The notes beneath the pieces were generated by a model. It made no database searches and had not been told where the DNA came from. It saw only the letters and a program-made list of their open reading frames with translations. Below are positions 36,001-45,877 of a stretch of 64,000 nucleotides of DNA, one piece after another (position 1 is the first letter of the stretch; each line of letters starts with the position of its first letter). Origin of the DNA: Nepenthes gracilis (taxonomy: Eukaryota > Streptophyta > Magnoliopsida > Caryophyllales > Nepenthaceae); contig BSYO01000034.1 in assembly GCA_033239525.1 (NCBI GenBank), positions 2,480,001 to 2,544,000 of the forward strand, read 5' to 3'. The position numbers and the translations under genes were made by a program.

Positions 36001-39000
36001 CCACTATTAGGAACGAATTAACTCCTCAGAAAGTACCTATCCAATATTTAATATTATATTAATTAGAGTCATTTCCTTCTCTTGTTGACAGAATCATCCA
36101 GTTTTGATGTTGATTGGCTTTATCATCATTGGAGGCGAAGGTAACAACTTAGAAAAGAAAATTAGTACTTTAAATTATATTAATGGTGACATCCCTAACT
36201 CATATTTTATTTAGACCTGATTAATCTGTTACTAATATATATATATATATATATATGTATTTCTCCCAAAAAAAACAAAAAATGCAGCTGCTATGGCATA
36301 CAAGTCTCTTCCACTGAGGAAAGAAGTGCAGAAGGTAGTGTTAGATCTTGATGTGGGTAAAACAACCACAAATGCGGAATTTCAAATCGGTTAGAAAATA
36401 CCTCCGGCCATTGATGCTCTGTTTGGATTGAAGATCTTGACGGCGTCGTTCGTTTCGGACACTCCTTTACTCGTTTAGATGGTGTATTCTTGAGTTGGAT
36501 GCTGCGACAAAGCCGAAAGTCTCAATTTATAGCGAAACCATCACCCGCCTCAACCGAGCGTTTGGAGCTCGAATCGTCGAAATTGATGAATTAACTTAAT
36601 GGGAGAGTTATCACCACTTAATGGACCACATTTGCTTCAAAGAATTAAGCGAGATTAAAGCCAAATCGTTACAAAACCGAGAGGAGAAGATGAAACGAAC
36701 GCGGAATGCTCTGCTGCAACACGGCCTCGATCCGGCTTCAAGCGCCCGTTCGGCTCGACTGGCCGCGGCTCGGTGGCTTGGGCCGGCGGTTGGGCCGGCG
36801 GCTTGGGCCAATCAATCTTGAAGCCCACATTCTCCCACTGTCCCATATTTAACTTGATGTGATAACTAAAAATCATCAATTTTTTAAACTTTAAGAAATA
36901 AATATATGAATCGTGGTGATAAGTCCTCTAATAATGAGTAATATCTTCCATGTATTACAATATATTAATTTCTCAAGTCATCCGTAACTTTACTTTATGA
37001 ATAAACCCTATGTTTATTCTTTTTGTCCAACTTAATGATTTTCTCAAATTAATTAATGTGTACACAATTTTGAAAAATATCATAACAATAAATTAGGAAT
37101 TTACAACATCATTGTCCATACAATGAAAATTACAAAATGGAACTCAATCCCATTTCAGATACAAGATCCTTGAACCTTAATGGTGGCATGCCTTTAGTCA
37201 AGGGATCAGCGATCATTAATTCAGTGCTTATATGCTCAATAGCAATTTCCTTTCCTTTAATGCGCTCCTTTATGGCTAAAAGCGAATGTCGATGTGTTTA
37301 CTTCGATCTTTACTTTTTTGTTATTTTTAGCGGGAAAAGATTTGAATTATCGCAAAATATCTTCAACGGCCTTGAGATGGAATCAACCACTCTTAGCTTA
37401 GACATGAAATTCCTCATCCATACACCATGCTTTGTAGCCTCGAAAAAGCAACGAACTCGGCCTCCATAGTGGAAGTTGCAATCAAAGTTTGCTTTGCACT
37501 CCTCCAGGATACACGGCTCCACCGCAAACAAAAATATGTAATAGGATGTTGATTTACGTGAATCAACACAACCAAATAAGTCGAATCGGAGTACCCTAAA
37601 ACTTCAGTTGTCGGTCCCTGTCCATATATGTAAGCATGAAGTCTTTGGTACCTTCAAGATACCTCATGACTTTCTTGTGGCTTTCCGGTGTTCGATTCTG
37701 GATTATCAAATCTTCCCAACATTCCAACCGCAAATGCTATGTCAGGTCTTGTGCATACCTGAGCATACATCAAACTTCCAACAACGGAAGCATATGGAAT
37801 GTTCTTGATTTGTTCCCGTTCCAAATCATTTTTCGGGCATTGGCTCAAATTGAGCTTATCACCCTTCACAATTGGTGCTACACTCGGTGAACAATCTTTC
37901 ATCCGAAATCTCTAAAACCTTATTGATATAGGTCTCTTGAGATAAACCCAAAACATAACGCTGGTCTATCTCGATGTATCTTTATGCCAATGACATAAGA
38001 TGCATCACCCATATCTTTCATTTCAAAATTTTTTAGAGAAATTGTTTCACCTCATACAACAACCCTTTATCATTGGATGCAAGTAAAATATCATCCACAT
38101 ATAAGATAAGGAAACAAGTCTTACTCCCACTAACCTTTCCTGTATATACATTGATCTAAAATATTCTCTTCAAAACCGAATGAAGAGATAATTTCATCAA
38201 ATTTCAAATACCATTGTCGGGATGCTTGTTTCAATCCATATATAGACTTCTTCAATTTGCATACCAATTGCTCACCATCACTAGAGGAGAATCCTTCGGT
38301 TGTTTCATGTAAACCTCTTCCTCTAGATCACCATTTAAAAATGTTTTCACATCCATTTGTTGCAATTCCATATCAAAATGTGCAACCAATGCTAAAATTA
38401 TGCGAAGAGAGTCCTTTTTAGATACGGAGGAGAAAAGGTCTCCTTGTAATCAATTCTTCTTTTTGAGTATAACCTTTAAAGAACGAGTCTTGCCTTATAT
38501 CTTTCGATATCGCCTAATGAGTCTTTCTTTGTTTTAAAACCCATTTACACCCTATGGCTTTCGCCTTTAGGCAATTCAACAAGATCCCGAGACTCTATTG
38601 CTACTCATGGAACTCATCTCTTCCTCCATAGCATTGTACCATAATTGTGATTTATTACAACTCATGGCTTGTGAAAACGTTTCAGGATCATTTTCAGCTC
38701 CCACATTGTAGTCAGACTCTTCAAGATATACAACATAATCACTAGGGATTGCTGACTTTCTCATTCTAGAAGACCTTCTTAATGTTGTATCATCATCCTT
38801 AACAGAGTATGTCAGACAACTATTTCGAGATAAATCTTGAATTTCATGGTCTACTAGAATAGAATCAGTATTTTGTGGAATGACTATGATTGGTTGTTCA
38901 ACACTAGATTGATCTTGAGGAGTGTTGTGTTCATCAATCAACCTATCATATGAAGTGGAGGGTTGAGAATCCAAATGATCAATTCTCGATCGCTTTCTCC

Positions 39001-42000
39001 CACTCATTAAGTCATTCTCAAGAAATTTTACATTTCGATTCCACAATCCTAGTGGTATGTGATGGATAAGAAAATCTGACCCCTTAGACCGCTCAAAGAT
39101 ATCCAATAAAATGCCCACTTATGGTCCTTGGGTCCAATTTCTTTTCATGTGGGTTATAGACTTTACTGGACAAGATCCCCATACGCAAGACATGTTGCAA
39201 ACTCTCGGTTTCCAACCTTTCCATAACTCAAAAGGAGTTTTTGGGAACACTTTGTTGGGACCGGTTTAATATGTACCACCGCGTTTTAAGAGCTTCCACC
39301 CACAAAGATTTTGGAAGTTCGGAGTTACTTAACATACTCCTCACCATGTCCAATAATGTTCGGTTTCTTCTTTCTGCTACACCATTTTGGTCCGGAGAAC
39401 CAGGCATAGTGTATTGGGCAACGATCCCATGTTCTTGAAGAAACTTTGCAAATGGACCAGACATTTGTCCATTTTCAGTATATCTACCATAATATTCCCC
39501 ACCTCTATCTGATCTCACAATTTTGATATTTTCCAGATTGTTTCTTTACTTCGCTTTAAACAATTTAAAAGCATCTAATGCTTCATATTTATTATGAAGC
39601 ATATAGAGATACATATATCGTGAGAAATCATCAATAAAAGTAATGAAATATTTTAATTATTTGAACTATATCGACTACAAATATCCGGTATGTATGATCT
39701 CTAATACGTCCGAACTCCTTGGCATTTTTCTTAGTCTTGTTGATGGGTCCGCTTCCTTTAATGCGGTCCACACAAGTCTCAAAATCGAGAAAATCTAAAT
39801 CTTAAGTACTCCATCTTTTACCAATCTTTTAATTCTTTCAATGGAGATATGTCCCAATCTCCTATGCCATAACATAGAGGAACATTCATTCATAACACAT
39901 CTTTTAATTCCATTATTAACACGCAGTGATTGAAATTGGTATTGTTTTGCAAATTTAAACAAGAAAGACCATCAGACAAACAGATTTATTCCCAACAATA
40001 TCGACTTATAAGATAAAACTAAATAACGAGTCCAAAATGTAAAGGAATATCCAAAAGGCACAAGTCTCGAATCGAAATCAAATTTCTAGAGAAATTTGGA
40101 ATATAAAAGGTCTTTTCAAGAAACAAAACAAAACCACTACTCAAAATTAAATTGCATGTTCCAATGGTTCTCACATGTGAACGCATCTTGTTTCCTGAGA
40201 AGATGCATTGTTCATCGCCCACCTGATTTCCTTAGGTTTTGCAAGCCCCCGTAAGGAATTAGAAATGTGAATTTGTAGAAGCGAGAATCAATCCACCGTG
40301 TGTTATGCGCAACATTAACCATATTAGATTCATAACATACAAAAGAGAATGGATTACCTTTCTTTTTTAAAGCCAATTTTGATACTTCAAACAAATCCCT
40401 TCTTCACGTGTCCCTTCTTTTTTACGAAGAAGCACTTGGACTCCTTCTTGATATCGATTGGAAGGTATTTTACCTTTCCCTTTGATTCGCCTGCGTCTTG
40501 AACCTTCCTTCCTTTTTTTGCATGAAACGCCTTCGCCACTTTGCTCCATCATGAGCCTTCCTTCCTCTTGACACATGGTCATGAGTTCGTTTATAGACCA
40601 CTTATCTTTATGTGTGTTATAAGAGATTTTAAAAGTCCATATGCATGTAAGTCAATTCAAAATATAATGCACAATGAAAGGTTCGACATTTCCACCTCTA
40701 GATTTTTTAATTGAGCTGCAACATCCCTCATTTGCATTATGTGCTCACGCACACCCTTAACACTTGGAGCCTAATAGATGAAAACTTCATTATTAGGGTG
40801 CTCGCAAGTGCCTTATCCAAGTCACAAATTGTTCATCAATTGCCTTCAGAAATCTTCTTGACTTTGTTATCTTTGATCGATCAACCACGAATACGGCGAG
40901 AATTTTAGTCTTTATGAACATTAAACTGGAGACGATTAGATCGTCCCAGCGTTCATAAAGTGTTACCTCATCAGTCTTTGGTTAATGTAAGAGGCGGTGG
41001 TTAAATCTTTTCGGATAAGCATAATCAATATCAAGCCACCCTAAGTGAAGAAGCACTCTCCTTCCACACTTTCAGAGTTATCACCTTTAAGTTCGGAATC
41101 TCACAACGTATACTCGGAAAGATTTCTGATTGAATATTTGATAAAAATAAATACATACTTAACATCCAAAATTAAGGCTAACAAATTTTAAAATTATGTT
41201 TTTACCAATGTAAAACATACATCATGAATCAATAGACAAAAAAATTACTGCATGGGCTAAATTTTTAATTCCGGTAGATTCATGTCCAATTTTATGATAA
41301 AACTATCAAATTATATTCCATTCTTAATCCCCGGGTAAATTAAGAAAAATAATTTGATATTTTATCTCGATTAATTAATTTAATATAATAAAATTTCCTG
41401 TGGATAAATTTTATTATATCAAAATAAATATCACAATTTATGTCTTTATACCTCACGTGATAATAAATAAATAATTTTATTAATTAAGGGTGTCTGTGGC
41501 TAATCCCAATTAATTAAATTATTTTAATCACAAGACATTATTTATACATATATATAATTATATTCCGGATATTATATTTTATACTTTATATATAATATTA
41601 TAATTATATATATATATAAACAAATATATACGTATATATAATATATATATACACTGTAACCAAGTACAAATACAATTAAAACGCGGAAATGGTTGCATGG
41701 CGCTAAGCAGCGCAAACGGCAAAAGCCGTTACAACCTTTGCGTCCCGGGTTCGAAACCCGTCGGCAGCAGATTTTGATTTTTTTTTTTTTTATTAAACTG
41801 TAGCAAACGACGTCGTTCTGATTACCGAATAAATTGAACGAAACGACGTCGTTCAGAACCGTAAAACAGAAGAAAGAAACGACGATGTTTTAAATTGCCG
41901 AAGCTTAAAACGACGCCGTTCAAGTCGTCATCTTCTTCCTTTCGGTTTCGCCGAACCCGACTAACGAACGAACGACCCGACCCGAATTTAAGACCGATTC

Positions 42001-45000
42001 AAACAGCACCATACGAACACCATAAAAGTTGAAAAATATATGAAAATTTCAGAAATTTAATTTCCCATCGATGTCCAGTGCTCGTTTGATCCGAATCTTA
42101 AAAAAAACGAAGACTTTAGTTTTTCGAATTCGGAAAATAAACCGGAAAATATACAGAACAATGAAGGCAGAGGTGGAACCTTTCTCTGATACCAAATGTT
42201 AGATCTTGATGTGGGTAAAACAACCACAAATGCGGAATTTCAAATCGGTTAGAAAATACCTCCGGCCATTGATGCTCTGTTTTCGGATTGAAGATTCGGA
42301 CGGCGTTGATCAGGCTTCGACACTCCTTTACTCGTTTTAGATGGTGTATTCTTGAGTTGGATGCAGGGACAAAGCGAAAGTCTCAATTTATAGCGAAACC
42401 ATCACCCGCCTCAACCGAGCGTTGGAGCTCGAACCGTCGAAATTGATGAATTAACTTAATGGGGAAGTTATCACCACTTAATGGATACATTCTTCAAAGA
42501 ATTAACGAGATTAAAGCCAAATCGTTACAAAACCAGAGGAGAAGATGAAACGAACGCAGAATGCTCGCCGCAACACCGGCTCGGGATCGGCTTCAAGCCG
42601 TCGCTCGCTTTCGACCGGGGCGGCTCGATGGCTTGGGCCGACGGCTTGGGCCGACGGCTTGGGCCAATCCAATGCTGAAGCCCACAGGTAGTTCATCTGA
42701 CGTTGCACGCTGTGGCATTAGCGCTGGGGATCGTGGGCATTTATGCTGTTTTCAGGTTCCACGATGAGTCTGGCATTACCAACTTATACAGCTTGCATTC
42801 ATGGTTTGGGCTCGGCATTATTGTTCTCTATGCCATTCAGGTGTGTAATTTCCCCTGAACTATTCTTCAGCCAGATTATAGAATTATTTTCCTTTTTTTT
42901 ATTTTCATAAAAAAGTAATTTCTTGGAAAGTAATTTTTGTATTATTTGGTATTTGGTAGAATCTCAGTGAAAGAACAAGGGATCCCCAATCACGATTCGT
43001 TTGGAACATTTGTAAATAGCGGAGGCAAATTATGCGTGAATATAAAATATATATATAATATATTCTCTTTTAGAAATAAATAAAAAATAATTTTAACAAA
43101 AATAATTAGCACCAAGATAAATATGAGATAGTAATGAAATATAATGTACAAATTTTGGTGATAAAGGAAGATTTTAAAAACTAATTAGTTTTAAAAAAAT
43201 CTTTTGAGCTTCTTTAGCCAATAAAAGTAATATAACATAAAGGTCAATCTGCACTGTGTGTTGTAGACATACTAAATTTTAACTGACTTATTATTTTCTT
43301 ATAATCCTTGCCAAAGAACTTAGACTTATAACAGTAAGATCAAATAGTTTTTGATCTTCTTATTAGACTTGCTTTACTTGATAGTGAATTTTTACACATT
43401 ATGGAAATTTAATGTTCACACCACCAATGCCATACCAAAGACTTTCGATCAAAATAAATAATAGAGAAAAATATTGGTTGAGAAAACCTTGACAATTTCA
43501 TATTGAGATAATGGTTTAGTTTTCTCTAACATTGAATCTATTTTGCTTAGATATTGAGAGTGCAAAGGTTTGTAGCAAATTCTGTGCATATTTTTAATGA
43601 AAAGAAGAGAATATATATATAATAGGTTAAAAATAGGTCAATAATATTACGTATAAAAAGAAGCTACAATTTAATGCTCATGTGCTACATAGGCGTGTAT
43701 CAAGTGAAAACACTTATCAGACGCAGATGTTTTAAACCAGCTGTGCTTATAAGTTACATAGATGCATCATGCGCTAGCGCTCAAGACATACTATGCTCAT
43801 AAGTTGCATAGGTGTGTGTTAGTTGCTAGTATTCTAGACAGAATCCATTCATGCACTACTACATAGGCATGTATCAGACGCGAACGTTTTAGACAAAATG
43901 CACTCATATACTAAATAAATACGTATTAGAGGGCCGGTGATTTGAATAAAATATGCTCATGCATAGAACAGATGTGCATCAGACGTAGAAATATTGGTTT
44001 TTGTTTTTTATATGAATACTGCGGGCGCTAGTTTTTATTAATGCTTAAAAATTTTTCAGATCATCTATTTTTCTACTCATGAAATATGTTAATATAATGC
44101 ATTATTAACACTCGAAAATTATTTATTGGCATGTTTTGACGCTGTTTCACCATGTATATGAAAGAAAATATGACAACAAATCAGTATTAAGTTAGACTAA
44201 GTTGGTCCACCATATTAAATCTATACTTTTATCATTTTATCCCGCTTAGTAGAATATATATGAAACAAAATTATTGAAAAAAAAATCCACGCTTTATGCT
44301 GATAGATTTTTTTTTTTCTTAAATTTTTGTCAAATATCTAAAATGCTGCCAATCAATTTTCTTTCAGTGGATATTTGGCTTTGTGATGTTCTTCTACCCG
44401 GGAGGGGGCAAGGCGCTGAAAAACGATTCGCGTCCATGGCACGTGCTGTTTGGGACGTTCCTCTTCACCTTGGCCGTCGGCAACTCGACGTTAGGCTTCC
44501 TGGAAAATCTCACGTTTCTCGAGATGTACGGCGTGGTGGCTAGACACGGCTCAGAGGCGTATCTCGTCAACTTCACCGCCATTGCCGCCTTCTTATACGG
44601 AGCCTTTGTCCTCTTGACGGTGCATTCCTCCACGGACCAGGTGACCGCCGTGAGCATCGCTACTCAGCTATTTAGTCTATTCATTATATTGACCTATACG
44701 GATTACTACCGTTGGATTAAGAGGGTTTCATCTAAAAAAAATAAAAAAGAATTATTTTTCAGATTTAAATCTTTTATGTTATTAAATTATTTCCTATTTA
44801 TTGATAAAACTTTATAAATAGATAAAGATTATAATTATTTAGATAAATGAAATTGTAAAAATAATAGTTTTTTTTATGATTTTAACTATTTAAATTATTA
44901 GAATAAAATTTTTTAAGTTTAAAAAATTAATTAAAAAAAAAAATAGTGCTCCAGTATTATGCTGTTAATTCATTTTGTATGTGTATATAACTTGCTATTT

Positions 45001-45018
45001 CAGATTGATAAGCTTTGA
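33051..45018 (+). CDS. CYB561: Cytochrome b561 (transmembrane ascorbate ferrireductase family), five exons, copia element in exon 3
   Basis: Exons: 33051-33188, 36092-36140, 36288-36334 joined to 42688-42840, 44368-44640 and 45004-45018. All junctions are GT-AG and the phases agree, giving 224 residues, the usual size of plant CYB561. Readable blocks are MAVKPVLLTFVAHALAV (helix 1), NHPVLMLIGFIIIGGEAA, KEVQKVVHLTLHAVALALG, NLYSLHSWFGLGIIVLYAIQ, FFYPGG, RPWHVLFGTFLFTLAVGN and SEAYLVNFTAI. His48, His81, His115 and His154 are the expected four haem ligands. The family passes electrons from cytosolic ascorbate across the tonoplast or endomembranes to monodehydroascorbate or ferric iron. A Ty1/copia element (36339-42686) lies in exon 3, yet every remaining exon is free of lesions; the element may be spliced out (see findings). 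Reading through 44640 instead would give a longer, atypical Lys/Phe-rich tail to 44817. The short last exon (IDKL) is inference. Confidence 0.82.
34730..35228. repeat. 254-bp tandem duplication in cytochrome b561 intron 1
   Basis: Two adjacent units (34730-34983 and 34984-35228) share TTCCTCAGTGGAGCCTCCGG, GTAACCTGTTTAGAGTATTGG, TCTCGTGACATGGGACCATT and AAACGTCTTACCTTGGGT. The units are diverged by several substitutions. The sequence is GC-richer than the surrounding intron and looks like part of an older repeat; the family was not recognised. Confidence 0.85.
36339..36829 (-). repeat. Copia 3' LTR (left)
   Basis: 491 bp, homologous along its length to 42197-42686 with small indels. The GC-rich GGCTTGGGCCGGCGG part near its right end differs most from the partner. 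It is followed by TTCTCCCACTGTCCC (36830-36844), the complement of the polypurine tract. Confidence 0.9.
37137..39120 (-). pseudogene. Copia reverse transcriptase and RNase H relic
   Basis: On the minus strand the copia RT catalytic block YVDDILLA is readable near 38089-38113. PYASVVGSLMYAQVCTRPD (RT end) is at 37654-37902 and the RNase H part EATKHGVWMRNF with FCDNS at 37310-37531. The RT N-terminal linker (RRSSRMRKSAIPSDYVV, then WYNAMEEEM) is at 38576-39118. Frameshifts and stops separate these pieces. Confidence 0.85.
39121..40290 (-). pseudogene. Copia integrase and pre-integrase relic
   Basis: At 39228-39518 the minus strand reads RSDRGGEYYGRYTENGQ and GSPDQNGVAERRNRTLLDMV, the second catalytic Asp and the catalytic Glu blocks of copia integrases. 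At 40019-40222 it reads FYIPNFSRNLISIRDL, the conserved protease/pre-integrase junction block. Stops occur between the two parts. Confidence 0.85.
40367..40910 (-). pseudogene. Copia gag C-terminal relic
   Basis: The 40367-40582 minus-strand reading is Lys/Arg-rich with a degraded zinc-knuckle segment (VLLRKKEGTREEGICLKY) where a CxxCxxxGHxxxxC motif is expected in copia gag. Upstream gag sequence continues towards about 40910 with stops. Confidence 0.6.
41690..41785 (+). ncRNA. tRNA-like sequence with pol III-type boxes and T-run
   Basis: GGTTCGAAACC (41748-41758) is a perfect B-box. A tRNA-like fold is visible: GTTGC near 41692 pairs with GCAGC near 41764; GCGC-TAAGCA-GCGC forms a D-like arm (41700-41713); AACGG-CAAAAG-CCGTT an anticodon-like arm with a 6-nt loop; CCGGG-TTCGAAA-CCCG the T arm. 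TTTTGATTTTTTTT follows, a pol III-type stop. It lies in the copia leader between primer site and gag, antisense to the element. The fold is degenerate, so it is not a functional tRNA gene; it may be a captured tRNA or SINE piece. Confidence 0.45.
41805..41921. repeat. Four AACGACGTCGTT-type palindromes
   Basis: AAACGACGTCGTTC occurs at about 41805, AAACGACGTCGTTC at 41840, AAACGACGATGTTT at 41877 and AAACGACGCCGTTC at 41908. Spacing is 31-37 bp. The first two contain a 12-bp perfect palindrome. They lie in the copia leader. Confidence 0.7.
42183..42194 (-). other. Copia primer-binding site
   Basis: Minus-strand TGGTATCAGAGA lies two bases from the 5' LTR. It matches the sequence complementary to the 3' end of initiator-Met tRNA, the usual copia primer. 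Confidence 0.85.
42197..42686 (-). repeat. Copia 5' LTR (right)
   Basis: 490 bp homologous to 36339-36829. Its plus-strand terminus CCCACA followed by the G of the target duplication forms an AG splice acceptor, discussed under findings. Confidence 0.9.
43675..44010. repeat. Degenerate ~52-bp tandem array in cytochrome b561 intron 3
   Basis: About six diverged units contain a GCTCAT motif, TACATAGG(C/T)(A/G)TGTATCAG and a GxxTTTTAGACA motif, at about 43676, 43747, 43793, 43848, 43905 and 43949. Units vary from 45 to 70 bp. No known family was recognised. Confidence 0.6.
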
Positions 45019-45627
45019 TACTTGCCAGCTTTTGGGAGGGAATTGGAGCAGTAGAAGATCATTTTCGGTAGGCTTTTCGAGTACATGCACTTGTATATTA
45101 TTAGGATTTGCTATTGTGTGATATCTGTTTATCTGTCTATTAGTTATTATTATGATACTTTCTTGAGTGATATGATATTTATCTATTTATTAATATCTGT
45201 ATAAAAGTTAATGGATTAGTCTCTCTGTAAGTGACTGTAAGAGCATTATCCTTAGAATATTTTTTTAAACTGTCTAAGTTAAATTGTCTGTTTTACCATT
45301 ATAAATTTAGATATTCGATATAATTTATGTGATATATTATATTATTTATATTGATCGTCTATACTAATCGAATAATATTATTTTAAAAATTGTTCGAACA
45401 GTTATTGGATGAAAAAATTTAATGGCTATATATATATATATTAAAAAAATGTAATATTATTTTTTTGTTTTTATATTTTTAATATTTAATTAAAAAAATA
45501 AATTATATTATTTTTTTATTTTTTCTAAATGTTTAAAAATATTTTGACGGCTAAGATGACGTCGTAACGGTTGTGACGCCCCTGCGGTAGAAGCCCCTCC
45601 CAAATTTGGAAAGTGCGGGCGTGAGTA
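45019..45627. other. 3' flank of the cytochrome b561 gene
   Basis: AT-rich, probably starting with the 3' UTR (45019 to about 45250). It holds TA microsatellites near 45430. No gene is supported. Confidence 0.5.
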
Positions 45628-45636
45628 GGAGTAAAG

Positions 45637-45868
45637 GGATCCGGGGGGCATTTTTCTCCCTCGTGGAGAAGGACCGTCCTTCTCCTCATCTGAACCGTTG
45701 GATGTAAAATCCGACGGCCCACACTTTTTAAATGGATAATATAACGTGGACCGTTCGATTTTAAATTTAATCATTCAAAACATTTAACCGTCAGATTTTA
45801 TATCCGACGGTCCAGATTAAGAGAATGATGGTCCTTCTCCACTGGGGAGAAGGACGCCCCTTCTATCC
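45637..45868. mobile_element. MITE, Mutator-like
   Basis: A 232-bp element starts GGATCCGGGGGGC and ends GCCCCTTCTATCC. Its arms fold back: GTGGAGAAGGACC near 45664 against GGTCCTTCTCCAC near 45830, and TGAACCGTTGGAT against ATCCGACGGTCCA. It is flanked by the 9-bp direct repeat GGAGTAAAG (45628-45636 and 45869-45877). Nine-base duplications and long inverted ends are typical of Mutator-type MITEs. There is no coding capacity. Confidence 0.8.
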
Positions 45869-45877
45869 GGAGTAAAG

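Larger units (their letters stand above)
36339..42686 (-). mobile_element. Ty1/copia retrotransposon inserted in cytochrome b561 exon 3
   Basis: LTRs of 491 and 490 bp (36339-36829 and 42197-42686) begin TGTTAGATCTTGATG and end GAAGCCCACA on the plus strand. The 5-bp duplication GGTAG flanks them (36334-36338 and 42687-42691). The primer-site complement TTCTCTGATACCA (ending 42194) lies beside the right LTR and a polypurine complement beside the left, so the element is on the minus strand. Integrase precedes RT in element order, the copia arrangement. All genes are decayed. Confidence 0.92.

Noticed and set aside
36621..36821. Ala-rich ORFs in the copia LTRs (also near 42481-42767)
   Set aside because: They derive from the GC-rich GGCTTGGGCCGGCGG part of the LTR and are not kept in frame between the two LTRs.
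44641..44817. Read-through C-terminus of cytochrome b561
   Set aside because: The tail is Lys/Phe-rich, unlike the family. A good donor at 44641 and acceptor at 45003 give a normal-length protein.
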